The notes: a model not told the origin generated them from the letters alone. Numbered from the stretch's first letter, positions 1 through 6,973 are shown. The stretch is DNA of 9,780 nt from Bacteroidales bacterium (GCA_017383945.1 JAFNUQ010000120.1:1-9780); one strand, 5' to 3'. Program-made: numbers and translations.

Positions 1-519
1 AACGGCAAGCCATGCCAGATCGTATGGTTCCAGCACGTTAAGCCAGGCAAGGGTCCTGCTTTCGTTAAGACCAAGCTTCGCAATCTTGAAAACGGCCGCA
101 TCCTTGAAAATACTTTCACCGCTGGTGCAAAGGTTGAGACTATCGAGGTTGAGCGCCGTCCATACCAGTTCCTTTATGCAGAGGAGGATGGATTTAACTT
201 CATGCACGAGGAGACTTATGAGCAGATTCTTCTTCCTAAGGAGGTTGTTGACAACGCAGACCTCATGAAAGAAGGACAGCACGTAGAGATGATGTTCATC
301 GTGGGCGAGGAGAAGTGCCTCACTTGTGAGCTCCCTACTTATGTAACTCTTGAGGTTACATATTCAGAGCCTGCAGTTAAGGGTAACACTGCTTCAACTT
401 CAGCTCTCAAGGAGGTTGTTCTTGAGACTGGCGCCAAGATCATGGTTCCTCTCTTCATCGAGACAGGCGAGAAGATCACAGTAAACACATCAGACCGTTC
501 ATACGGCCAGAGAGTGTAA
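1..519 (+). CDS. efp: Elongation factor P, 5'-truncated by window edge
   Basis: Translation factor EF-P binds the ribosome between the P and E sites and promotes peptide bond formation at polyproline stretches. The reading frame is open from base 1 and ends in TAA at 517-519, giving 172 residues. Family members are about 185-190 long, so only some 15 N-terminal residues lie outside the window. Visible are the end of the KOW-like domain I with the tip loop HVKPGKGPAF (fragment residues 12-21), then the two OB-like domains, ending in the characteristic VNTSDRSYGQRV (family: T-x-x-x-x-Y-x-x-R). The lysine that is modified in E. coli (K34) corresponds to fragment K17. It sits in a PGKGP context, which in actinobacterial EF-Ps is linked to function without modification. 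An in-frame ATG at 202 is internal and is not the start. Identity is very secure; the modification state is inference. Confidence 0.97.
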   Translation, partial: NGKPCQIVWFQHVKPGKGPAFVKTKLRNLENGRILENTFTAGAKVETIEVERRPYQFLYAEEDGFNFMHEETYEQILLPKEVVDNADLMKEGQHVEMMFIVGEEKCLTCELPTYVTLEVTYSEPAVKGNTASTSALKEVVLETGAKIMVPLFIETGEKITVNTSDRSYGQRV

Positions 520-537
520 TTTTCTCAGAATTAAGAT

Positions 538-574
538 AAAAAATGACTCTGCACTATTGCGGGGTCATTTTTTT
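538..574 (+). terminator. Intrinsic terminator of efp
   Basis: Eighteen bases after the efp stop, left arm 538-552 pairs with right arm 559-573 as a 15-bp stem with two G-U wobbles (AAAATGACTCTGC against GCGGGGTCATTTT in the core) and a 6-base loop, ACTATT. A run of eight T's (567-574) forms the end of the right arm and the U-tract. The matching A-run on the left could let it act on the opposite strand too, but no gene faces it. This is a textbook rho-independent terminator. Confidence 0.9.
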
Positions 575-586
575 ATTTTATATTTG
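557..586 (+). promoter_or_regulatory. Bacteroidota-type promoter of the SPFH operon
   Basis: A perfect -7 box TATATTTG (consensus TAnnTTTG) lies at 579-586. The bases ATTG (556-559) are a 3/4 match to the -33 TTTG, with exactly 19 nt between the elements. The predicted transcription start is about 590-593, leaving a leader of some 31-34 nt before the ATG at 624. The -33 element lies inside the loop and right arm of the efp terminator, so the two signals share bases. The leader just before the ATG is AT-rich without a Shine-Dalgarno sequence, as is usual for the phylum. Confidence 0.7.
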
Positions 587-587
587 C

Positions 588-604
588 GATATCATTTTGA
601 TATC
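588..604. promoter_or_regulatory. Perfect 7+7 dyad on the predicted start site, candidate operator
   Basis: GATATCA (588-594), a TTT spacer and TGATATC (598-604) form a perfect inverted repeat. It begins two bases after the -7 box, so it covers the expected transcription start and early leader of the SPFH-RHH-hydrolase operon. The position fits a repressor site. A ribbon-helix-helix protein, a class that binds short inverted repeats and often regulates its own operon, is encoded second in this operon. Binding by that protein is inference. An AU-rich 7-bp hairpin with a 3-nt loop would be weak as RNA. Confidence 0.5.
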
Positions 605-623
605 AATTTAAATTATAATAGAA

Positions 624-1601
624 ATGGAAAACAATCAGAACTTTGAGTACAAAGGCTTCAAAGCCAATGGCTTCCTAATGTTACTCGTCTCTCTTGCTAT
701 TGTAGGACTTAGCATCTGGGGTATCGTAGTCGGCGCAACAGAAGGCAATGACCTCACTGCTGTTCTTTGCTCGATCAGCACATTGATCGGCTGTATTATG
801 CTTGGTGGATTCATGGTTATTGAGCCAAACCAGGCAAGAGTTCTCGTATTCTTCGGTAAATATCGCGGAAATATTCTTCAGGAAGGCTTCTGGTGGATCA
901 ATCCATTTATAAGTGTGAAGAAAATCTCTCTCCGCGCAAGAAACCTCAACGCCGATCCTATCAAAGTCAACGACAAAATGGGAAATCCTATTATGATCGG
1001 TCTTGTGCTTGTATGGAAAGTAAAAAGAGAGGAAATATATAAGGCCATCTTCAATATCGACACGCCTTCAAAAGTGTTGACAACCACAACAGCAAAGGGC
1101 AATGTAGAAATCTCATCTGCCAGCGCAAGCGACTCTCGTATGGACGCTCTTGCTAACTTTGTGACAGTGCAGAGCGATGCCGCTCTCAGACAGGTAGCCG
1201 GAAACTATGCCTACGACAGCAATACTGCCGCCGAAGGCGAACTCAGCCTTAGATCAAATGCAGACGAAATCAACGTACTCCTTGAGCAGAAGCTCTCTGA
1301 GCGCCTTGATCTTGCCGGCATTGAGGTAGTTGAGGCCCGCATCAATTATCTCGCCTACGCTCCGGAGATTGCAGCAGTAATGCTTCGCCGCCAGCAGGCG
1401 GACGCTATCATCTCTGCACGCGAGAAGATCGTAGAGGGAGCTGTTTCTATGGTCAAGATGGCAATCGACCAGCTCTCCGAGAAGGAAATCGTAGAGCTTG
1501 ACGAGGAAAAGAAGGCAGCTATGGTCAGCAACTTGCTTGTCGTACTCTGCTCTGACGAATCTGCTCAACCTGTTGTAAACACAGGCACTTTGCATCATTA
1601 A
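624..1601 (+). CDS. SPFH/band-7 domain membrane protein
   Basis: A 325-residue stomatin/prohibitin-like (SPFH) protein. Such proteins form membrane-anchored oligomers thought to organise membrane microdomains or control proteases; the exact role here is unknown. Two hydrophobic segments at about 17-38 and 44-66 anchor the N-terminus. The SPFH domain follows from [14 protein letters not shown] (65-78) through [19 protein letters not shown] (115-133) and the helical part ending near the [21 protein letters not shown] stretch (257-277). The C-terminal tail carries [19 protein letters not shown] (290-308). This matches my recollection of the Bacteroidales SPFH family closely. The exception is an extra, low-complexity Thr/Ser/Ala-rich stretch at about 147-174, between a-strand-like FNID and [12 protein letters not shown]. 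It is first in an operon with an RHH protein 11 nt downstream. The start is ATG 624, with no good alternative. Confidence 0.9.
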   Translation: MENNQNFEYKGFKANGFLMLLVSLAIVGLSIWGIVVGATEGNDLTAVLCSISTLIGCIMLGGFMVIEPNQARVLVFFGKYRGNILQEGFWWINPFISVKKISLRARNLNADPIKVNDKMGNPIMIGLVLVWKVKREEIYKAIFNIDTPSKVLTTTTAKGNVEISSASASDSRMDALANFVTVQSDAALRQVAGNYAYDSNTAAEGELSLRSNADEINVLLEQKLSERLDLAGIEVVEARINYLAYAPEIAAVMLRRQQADAIISAREKIVEGAVSMVKMAIDQLSEKEIVELDEEKKAAMVSNLLVVLCSDESAQPVVNTGTLHH

Positions 1602-1612
1602 TACTTTGCAGG

Positions 1613-1795
1613 ATGCCAAAGGAGCAAAATAAAAGTTTTGTACTGCGCATAGACGCGCAGACAATGGAGGCCGTTGAGAAGTGGGCGGAAGATGAGTTCC
1701 GCTCGACCAACGGTCAGCTCCAATGGATCATCTCTGAAGCACTTCGCAAGAGCGGGCGTCTAAAGAAAAGTAAAAAGGAGCAACCCGATGATTAA
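1613..1795 (+). CDS. Ribbon-helix-helix (Arc-like) protein
   Basis: A 60-residue protein with the layout of the Arc/MetJ ribbon-helix-helix fold. The beta strand is KSFVLRID (8-15), with alternating residues available for the DNA major groove. It is followed by helix A (TMEAVEKWAEDEF, about 17-29), a turn containing STNGQ and helix B (LQWIISEALRKSGR). The tail is lysine-rich. RHH proteins bind DNA as dimers of dimers and often repress their own operon. In Bacteroidales I recall similar short Arc-family proteins directly next to SPFH genes. It starts 11 nt after the SPFH stop and overlaps the following hydrolase gene by 8 nt, so it is co-transcribed and probably translationally coupled. The dyad at 588-604 is the obvious candidate target. 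No toxin partner is visible, which argues against a toxin-antitoxin module. Confidence 0.85.
   Translation: MPKEQNKSFVLRIDAQTMEAVEKWAEDEFRSTNGQLQWIISEALRKSGRLKKSKKEQPDD
1772..1787 (+). promoter_or_regulatory. Shine-Dalgarno site for the hydrolase gene
   Basis: AAAAAGGAG (1772-1780) with a 7-nt spacer precedes the ATG at 1788. This is a classical site in a genome where most starts here lack one. It lies inside the end of the RHH gene and supports ATG 1788, hence the 8-nt overlap with the RHH stop (TAA 1793-1795). Confidence 0.65.
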
Positions 1796-2858
1796 AAAAC
1801 TGGCCCTAATAGTTCTTGCAGCAGGCCTCTGCTTGTCTTGTGCCAACGCTCAGCGCCCACAGACCCCAAAAGAACCTTATCCCTATGTAACCGAGGAGGT
1901 AAGTTTTGCCAACGAGGCGGAAGGGGCCACCTTGAGTGGCACTCTCACCTACCCTGTAATGCATCACATATATCCTCAGGGCAGCATTCCCGTTGTCTTG
2001 ATGGTCACAGGCAGTGGTGCTCAGGACCGCAATGAGGAGCTATTTGGCCACAAACCGTTTCTTGTGATCGCAGACTACCTCGCTAAGAAAGGCATTGCTT
2101 CTCTTAGATATGATGACCGCGGAGTAGGCGGGTCAAAAGGTCCTACAGACAACACGACTTCGCTTAACAACAAAGCCGACGCCCTTGCAGGTATTGATTA
2201 TCTTCGCAGCCTGGGCAAATTCGGCAAGGTGGGAGTACTTGGGCATAGCGAAGGCGGCAGCATTGCCTTTATGATGGGCGCGGAAGGAAGCGTAGACTTC
2301 CTGATCTCACTCGCAGGACCGGCAGCTGACGGCATCACAATGCTTGTGGGGCAGAACAGAGCCATCTTTCCTCTTGCGGGAGTTAAAGGACAGACGCTAA
2401 ACGATTACTGCACTGCGCTTGAGCAGGTACTCAAAGATGTAGTTGCGGACCAGATTGGGGATAATCACACTCAACACGTAGAAGAAATCATTAAGTCCAA
2501 GAGTCTTGAGCTTCCTGGCGCATTGGAGGCCAACCTTGTAGCTGTCATCAAGCAGATGAATCCTTGGATGGTCTGGACTCTCGCCTATAATCCTGAGGAA
2601 GACATAAAGAAAATCAGTTGCCCGGCCATGGCAATAAACGGCAGCCTGGACAAGCAGGTAGTCAGCAAGGACAATATCCCGCTACTTGAGAAAAGCCTCA
2701 CAGGCAACGACAAAAACTTCATCAAGGAGTACCCGGGACTCAATCACCTCTTCCAACCATGTAACGAAAGTACGGCAATGAGCTATCAATTCATCGCCGA
2801 GACCATATCAGAAGAAGTTCTGGAAGATATTGCTAAGTGGATTACAAGCGTGAAATAG
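1788..2858 (+). CDS. Secreted alpha/beta hydrolase (peptidase S9/S15-like esterase fold)
   Basis: A 356-residue serine hydrolase of the alpha/beta fold. An N-terminal signal peptide is evident (KK, then a hydrophobic core to about residue 17). The sequence ANA|Q at 19-22 is a good signal peptidase I site. A cysteine at 18 has a poor lipobox (C-L-S before it), so lipidation is less likely, and the enzyme is probably periplasmic. The oxyanion region is MVTGSGAQDRNE (72-83), followed by SLRYDDRGVGGSKG (105-118). The nucleophile elbow is GHSEGG with Ser154. The likely acid is Asp288 in NGSLDKQV, and the likely base is His320 in LNHLFQP. An insertion of some 90 residues between the elbow and the acid forms the lid. 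Substrate cannot be read from sequence; relatives act on esters or small peptides. It is third in the SPFH operon and converges on ispH with a 17-bp overlap. Confidence 0.88.
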   Translation: MIKKLALIVLAAGLCLSCANAQRPQTPKEPYPYVTEEVSFANEAEGATLSGTLTYPVMHHIYPQGSIPVVLMVTGSGAQDRNEELFGHKPFLVIADYLAKKGIASLRYDDRGVGGSKGPTDNTTSLNNKADALAGIDYLRSLGKFGKVGVLGHSEGGSIAFMMGAEGSVDFLISLAGPAADGITMLVGQNRAIFPLAGVKGQTLNDYCTALEQVLKDVVADQIGDNHTQHVEEIIKSKSLELPGALEANLVAVIKQMNPWMVWTLAYNPEEDIKKISCPAMAINGSLDKQVVSKDNIPLLEKSLTGNDKNFIKEYPGLNHLFQPCNESTAMSYQFIAETISEEVLEDIAKWITSVK

Positions 2859-3729
2859 CGGAAGCCACTTGATCAAGGAGCCATTTAGGTGTGGAGGTCG
2901 CTCCACAAATGCCCACAAAATCACTAGTCAGGAACCAGGCTGGGTCTATCTCAGATGGAGAACCGATGTGGTAGGTACGGGCATTTTCTTTTTTACAGAG
3001 GTCATACAAGACCTTGCCGTTGGAGCTGGAACTTCCTGCCACAAAAACTATCACATCGTGAGAGCGGGCAAACTCCACAAGCTGCTTATGTCTTGAAGCA
3101 ACTTGCGAGCAGATTGTGCGATGTATCAGGAGCAGAGACTCAGGCATCTTTGATGCAAGATATTCAGCGATAGCCTCATAGCCCACAGGACTCATCGTAG
3201 TCTGAGAAAAGAGCTCTACAGGACGATCAAAAGCAAACTCATCTACTGCCTTTAACGCTTCAAGTTGGGCAGTAGTCTGCACCACAATCACGTCTCCATC
3301 AACCTGTCCCACCAGGCCCAACACCTCTGGATGGCCTTCCTTGCCATAGATAATCACCTTTCCGCCAGCGGGTTTAGTTCTGGCATAGGCCTCGCGAATC
3401 TGTTTCTGAAGACCAAGCACCACAGGACAGGTGCAGTCAATGAGATCAAAGCCTAGAGAAGATACTTGCTGATAAACAGCTGGCGGTTCTCCGTGCGCAC
3501 GGATCAGAAGCGTTTTCTGCTCGGAAGCTGACGCCAACTCAGGAAGGTCAGCAATAGAGATAGTTTCCAAGCCAAGCGAATTCAACCTTGCGAGCTCTTC
3601 CTCGTTATGCACAATTGCACCAAGGGAATACAGGCTGCCACCATGCTCATCCAGGAAGCGCTCGGCGGTTCCTATCGCCCTGATTACTCCCCCGCAGAAG
3701 CCGGACTGCTTATCAATCTCTACTCTCAT
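2842..3729 (-). CDS. ispH: 4-hydroxy-3-methylbut-2-enyl diphosphate reductase
   Basis: The last enzyme of the MEP pathway. It reductively converts HMBPP to IPP and DMAPP using a [4Fe-4S] cluster in the cytoplasm. The 295 residues show all expected signatures. Cluster cysteines are C12 (GFCGGV), C101 (TCPVV) and C207 (TICSQV). Substrate-binding histidines are H41 (IVHNEE), H79 (RAHGEPP) and H133, with the catalytic E135 in GKEGHPE. T177/T178 lies in SQTTMS, and the Ser/Asn pocket is SSSSNGK (233-239). GATSTPKW (276-283) is near the end. An extra cysteine, C99, lies two residues before C101. It is the last gene of the dnaX-lptB-cmk-ispH operon. Its ATG shares a base with the cmk stop (TAATG), so coupled translation is likely. 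The 3' end overlaps the convergent hydrolase gene by 17 bp. Confidence 0.96.
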   Translation of the reverse strand: MRVEIDKQSGFCGGVIRAIGTAERFLDEHGGSLYSLGAIVHNEEELARLNSLGLETISIADLPELASASEQKTLLIRAHGEPPAVYQQVSSLGFDLIDCTCPVVLGLQKQIREAYARTKPAGGKVIIYGKEGHPEVLGLVGQVDGDVIVVQTTAQLEALKAVDEFAFDRPVELFSQTTMSPVGYEAIAEYLASKMPESLLLIHRTICSQVASRHKQLVEFARSHDVIVFVAGSSSSNGKVLYDLCKKENARTYHIGSPSEIDPAWFLTSDFVGICGATSTPKWLLDQVASAISRL

Positions 3730-4412
3730 TACAAAATGCCAAACTTACCCTGGATGAGGCCTTGCACCCACGCAAGCTCTTCCTGCATTGTCATATCAGA
3801 ATTATCTAGAGTATAGGCATCATCGGCCTTTTTCAGAGGAGATGTCTCTCTATGAGAATCTATATAATCCCTTTGCTGGAGGTTTTCAAGAACTTCCTGC
3901 AGATCAGGGTTCTGTCCCTTTGCGACCATCTCATCATAACGGCGTTTTGCTCTCACTTCAGCAGACGCAGTCATAAAGATCTTTATCTCCGCATCAGGAA
4001 AAACAGTCGTACCGATATCGCGTCCATCCATCACTACTCTGCCTCCCTCAGAAAAAGCGTGGAGCCTCTCATCGACCCAAGCGCGCACATAAGGAACTGT
4101 TGCTATCGGACTCACCTGAGACGATACGGTCATAGATCGGATCTGGCTCTCTATGCACTCGGCGCCCATATAAAGCTGGCTACCAACCTCAAAATGCAGG
4201 TCTAGCTCCTTGAGCGCATCCTTGAGACTATCCGAAATGACATTATCCGGAGAGATGTAACCATTCTGCTGAGCAAAATAGGTCACACCACGATACATCG
4301 CACCCGAGTCCAGGTAAAGGAAATCAAACTTCTTGGCGAGCAACTTGGCAAACGAACTCTTTCCTGTAGAAGAATATCCATCTACGGCAATCTTAATATC
4401 TGGAACTCTCAT
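3729..4412 (-). CDS. cmk: Cytidylate kinase
   Basis: Phosphorylates CMP and dCMP to the diphosphates with ATP in the cytoplasm, recycling nucleotides for RNA, DNA and lipid precursors. The 227 residues are the normal length. The P-loop is DGYSSTGKS (11-19), in the Bacteroidota form rather than the PAGSGKS of E. coli. LDSGAMYRG (35-43) begins nucleotide binding. The CMP-binding insert runs through about 70-120. DGRDIGTTVFPDAE (129-142) is the family hallmark. R-D-x-x-D-S-x-R-E-x-S-P-L (181-193) closes the active site. It starts 5 nt after the lptB stop, with AAGAGAA before the ATG, and ends with TAATG overlapping the ispH start. In many Bacteroidota cmk and ispH are neighbours, so this order is expected. 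Confidence 0.96.
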   Translation of the reverse strand: MRVPDIKIAVDGYSSTGKSSFAKLLAKKFDFLYLDSGAMYRGVTYFAQQNGYISPDNVISDSLKDALKELDLHFEVGSQLYMGAECIESQIRSMTVSSQVSPIATVPYVRAWVDERLHAFSEGGRVVMDGRDIGTTVFPDAEIKIFMTASAEVRAKRRYDEMVAKGQNPDLQEVLENLQQRDYIDSHRETSPLKKADDAYTLDNSDMTMQEELAWVQGLIQGKFGIL

Positions 4413-4417
4413 TTCTC

Positions 4418-5194
4418 TTACTTGTTTAGTTTGGACTCATATTCTGCTTTTGCTCTCTCAACTGAGACACTTCTCTTCAGCACAAATCCTGATCCCAGGT
4501 ACTTGGTTCTGACATCCTCGTCATTTGCAAGTTGCTCAGGAGTGCCTTCCTGAAGAATGGATCCTTCATACAGAAGGTATGCTCTATCTGTAATCGCGAG
4601 CGTCTCACCCACGTTATGGTCGGTAATAATGACACCAATATTGCGGTACTTCAGCTTTGCAATGATATACTGAATATCCTCAACGGCGATAGGGTCCACG
4701 CCTGCAAACGGCTCATCAAGCAGAATGAATTTTGGATCGATAGCAAGAGCACGGGCGATCTCACAGCGACGTCTCTCTCCACCTGAGAGCTGTATACCCA
4801 ATGACTTGCGCACCTTAGAAAGATTAAACTCATCAATCAACGACTCCATCTTCTCGAGACGCTGAGCCTTAGGAATACCCTTCATCTCCATCACGGAGAG
4901 AATATTATCTTCCACAGACATCTTCCTGAAGACAGATGCATCTTGAGGGAGATATCCCACACCCTTCTGAGCACGCTCATACATAGGAAGCTCCGTAATT
5001 TCTTCATCTTCAAGAAATACTCTACCCTCATTGGGCTTTATCTGCCCTGTAATCATATAAAAACTGGTAGTTTTACCGGCACCATTTGGGCCAAGAAAAC
5101 CTACAATTTCTCCTTGATTAACCTCCATAGACACGCCTTTCACGACGGTACGGAGACCATATTTCTTAACTAAATTCTGGCAATATAATTTCAT
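4418..5194 (-). CDS. lptB: LPS export ABC transporter ATP-binding protein LptB
   Basis: ATPase of the LptB2FG complex, which extracts LPS from the inner membrane and drives it along the Lpt bridge to the outer membrane. The 258 residues contain every ABC element in order: Walker A GPNGAGKT (35-42), Q-loop YLPQDASVFRK (81-91), signature LSGGE (136-140), Walker B FILLDEPFAGVDP (156-168) with catalytic E161, and the H-switch TDHNV with H193. The text around the Q-loop and LSGGERRRCEIARAL is specific for LptB rather than branched-chain amino acid importers. A charged C-terminal tail of about 20 residues (240-258) goes beyond the E. coli protein and is usual for the phylum. The gene starts 6 nt after the dnaX stop. 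No lptF/G/A/C gene is in the window, which is normal for Bacteroidota. Confidence 0.95.
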   Translation of the reverse strand: MKLYCQNLVKKYGLRTVVKGVSMEVNQGEIVGFLGPNGAGKTTSFYMITGQIKPNEGRVFLEDEEITELPMYERAQKGVGYLPQDASVFRKMSVEDNILSVMEMKGIPKAQRLEKMESLIDEFNLSKVRKSLGIQLSGGERRRCEIARALAIDPKFILLDEPFAGVDPIAVEDIQYIIAKLKYRNIGVIITDHNVGETLAITDRAYLLYEGSILQEGTPEQLANDEDVRTKYLGSGFVLKRSVSVERAKAEYESKLNK

Positions 5195-5200
5195 CTTTAA

Positions 5201-6967
5201 CTATCTGATATCCAAGCCAAGATCTATCACAAAATCCCTTACCTCTTCGTTGCGCTTAATCAAATCATCAGCCTTTTCAGCTGGCATATATTTAATATCT
5301 TCCTTTTCCTCGTCAGGAATAACATAAGGCTCAAGTCTGAGAAGTCCGCAGTTCATGATTGCACAGAACTTGTTCTCCATATCTCGGAGCATCTTCTCCT
5401 CAATCCACTTCTTCTGAGCCTCATTGGTCACAGAAAACTCAACAAGCTTCTTCCCTTCCGACTCGCTGATGATGAGTGTAGCCTTTGCCAACGCTGTTGA
5501 CAGACGAGGCTGAGCTGCATATTTGAGCGCAAGATCGTTCCACTTTTCCTTGAGTGCATCATCAGAAGGAAGTTGCACCTCCTGGCGAACCCTCACCTCC
5601 GGCTTTACTTCCTCCTCCTTCTCATTCATCAGAGACGAAAGCGAGAGCGAAGACGCAAATCTGCTGGCCTTCTTAGGAGCCGCTGGTGCAGGTTTCTCTG
5701 CCACTGGGGCCTCAACTTCAGGGGCCGCTGGTGCAGCCTGAACTGGCACAGCAGGGGCAGGCGGAGCGGTCTGAACCGGTACAGATTGAACAGGCATAGT
5801 CTGAACCGGTGCGACCTGGACTGGCGCAGCTGAAACTGGAGCCTGTGACGGAACGACTGGCTGAGCCGCCGGCTCTCTATTGAGGAACGAGAGATTCATG
5901 AGCGCGAGCTCGATGTGCAGGCGCTGGTTGGCCGAGCCACGGTATGAGGCTTCGCATTTGCTGCAGACATTTATACCTTCATAAAGAAACTTTACCGAGC
6001 ATTTATCGGCTTGCTCCTTGTACCTCTTCTTCAAAGATGCCGGCATATCAAGAAGCGAGTCAAGGCCTGCAGTCCTGCTCACAAGCAGATCACGCAAATG
6101 CTCTGCAAGGGCACTGACAAAATACAGCGCATTGAAGCCCTTTGAAAGAACCTCATCAAACAAAAGCATCGCCGATGCGTAGTCTCCGCCAAGGAAATAA
6201 TCTACGAGGCGGAAGCTGTATTCATAATCCAGAACATTGAGATTACGAAGAACATCCTCATAACGTATCGTTGTGCCACAGAAGGCGACGCTCTGATCAA
6301 AAAGAGTCAAGGCATCTCTCATCGCGCCATCAGCCTTGTGGGCAATCACATGGAGAGACTCTTCGTCTATAGTAATGCCTTCTTTTACTGCAATGGAAGA
6401 AAGGTTGGAAACGATATCAGGTATACTGATGCGGTTGAAGTCGTAGGTCTGGCAACGCGAGAGGATGGTAGGAATAATCTTATGTTTCTCTGTAGTTGCA
6501 AGGATGAATATAGCGTGTGCAGGCGGTTCCTCTAGAGTTTTAAGGAATGCATTGAATGCAGAAGAAGACAACATGTGCACCTCATCGATGATATAGACAG
6601 AATAACGTCCTGTCTGAGGTGGAATCTGAACCTGCTCCATCAGATTCTTGATATCTTCTACACCATTATTTGAAGCGGCATCCAGCTCGTGGATACAATA
6701 TGAGCGGCCTTCCTTAAATGACAAGCAAGACTCGCACTCTCCACAAGGCTCAAGATCCGCACCCGGATTTTCACAATTTATGGTCTTTGCAAAGATTCGC
6801 GCAGCGCTGGTCTTTCCGACACCTCTAGGGCCGCAGAACAGGTAGGCGTGTGCGAGTTGACCTCTTAGAATAGAATTCTTGAGCGTTTTTGCTATATTAT
6901 CCTGTCCGACAAGTGTTTCAAAGCTGTCGGGACGATATTTGCGAGCTGATACAATATATTCTGACAT
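5201..6967 (-). CDS. dnaX: DNA polymerase III subunit gamma/tau
   Basis: Motor subunit of the clamp loader, which opens the sliding clamp and organises the replisome. Numbered from ATG 6967 (588 residues): Walker A FCGPRGVGKT (44-53); a zinc module of four cysteines, C65 and C75/C78/C81; Walker B VYIIDEVHML (125-134, DEVH variant of DEAD); sensor 1 LATTEKHK (156-163) with SRC at 170-172; and sensor 2 GAMRDALTLFDQ (214-225). The clamp-loader collar domain runs to about 365. A Pro/Ala/Val/Gln-rich linker spans about 366-435, and the tau-type C-terminal region runs to the end. A TTG nine bases upstream (6976) is in frame, but ATG 6967 opens the conserved MSEYIVSARKYRP and is preferred. First gene of the operon with lptB, cmk and ispH. 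Confidence 0.97.
   Translation of the reverse strand: MSEYIVSARKYRPDSFETLVGQDNIAKTLKNSILRGQLAHAYLFCGPRGVGKTSAARIFAKTINCENPGADLEPCGECESCLSFKEGRSYCIHELDAASNNGVEDIKNLMEQVQIPPQTGRYSVYIIDEVHMLSSSAFNAFLKTLEEPPAHAIFILATTEKHKIIPTILSRCQTYDFNRISIPDIVSNLSSIAVKEGITIDEESLHVIAHKADGAMRDALTLFDQSVAFCGTTIRYEDVLRNLNVLDYEYSFRLVDYFLGGDYASAMLLFDEVLSKGFNALYFVSALAEHLRDLLVSRTAGLDSLLDMPASLKKRYKEQADKCSVKFLYEGINVCSKCEASYRGSANQRLHIELALMNLSFLNREPAAQPVVPSQAPVSAAPVQVAPVQTMPVQSVPVQTAPPAPAVPVQAAPAAPEVEAPVAEKPAPAAPKKASRFASSLSLSSLMNEKEEEVKPEVRVRQEVQLPSDDALKEKWNDLALKYAAQPRLSTALAKATLIISESEGKKLVEFSVTNEAQKKWIEEKMLRDMENKFCAIMNCGLLRLEPYVIPDEEKEDIKYMPAEKADDLIKRNEEVRDFVIDLGLDIR
5773..5847. repeat. Degenerate 15-bp tandem repeat inside dnaX linker
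   Basis: Five imperfect 15-bp units follow one another at 5773, 5788, 5803, 5818 and 5833. On the + strand their starts read GAACCGG, GAACAGG, GAACCGG, GGACTGG and AAACTGG. A further related unit begins at 5740, offset by an 18-bp spacer. On the coding (-) strand each unit gives a five-residue step ending in the recurrent PVQ/APV motif (residues about 372-400 from ATG 6967). The reading frame is kept. A second pair of near-identical 15-mers (5676-5690 and 5721-5735, one mismatch) codes for Ala/Pro in the same linker. This looks like a linker grown by slippage. Confidence 0.75.
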
Positions 6968-6973
6968 AGAATA

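Noticed and set aside
1602..1608. TACTTTG just before the RHH gene, resembling a -7 box
   Set aside because: One base short of TAnnTTTG and in an 11-nt gap; the RHH gene is more simply read from the SPFH promoter.
1254..1664. 136-codon open frame on the minus strand across the SPFH/RHH junction
   Set aside because: Opposite two well-supported genes, with an improbable Cys/Leu-rich composition; a shadow frame.
1613..1795. RHH protein as an antitoxin of a toxin-antitoxin module
   Set aside because: No small toxin-like gene is adjacent; the neighbours are an SPFH protein and a full-length secreted hydrolase.
1788..1850. Lipoprotein signal for the hydrolase (cysteine at residue 18)
   Set aside because: The residues before C18 (C-L-S) are a poor lipobox, and ANA|Q three residues later is a good signal peptidase I site.
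2890..2907. Perfect 7-bp hairpin TGTGGAG-GTCG-CTCCACA after the hydrolase stop
   Set aside because: No T-run follows on either strand, and it lies in codons for the conserved GATSTPKW motif of IspH. It is best explained by coding constraint rather than as a terminator.
5201..6967. Programmed frameshift in dnaX producing a short gamma form
   Set aside because: No A-AAA-AAG-type slippery heptamer or long A-run is visible on the coding strand near the end of the clamp-loader domains; only full-length tau is supported.
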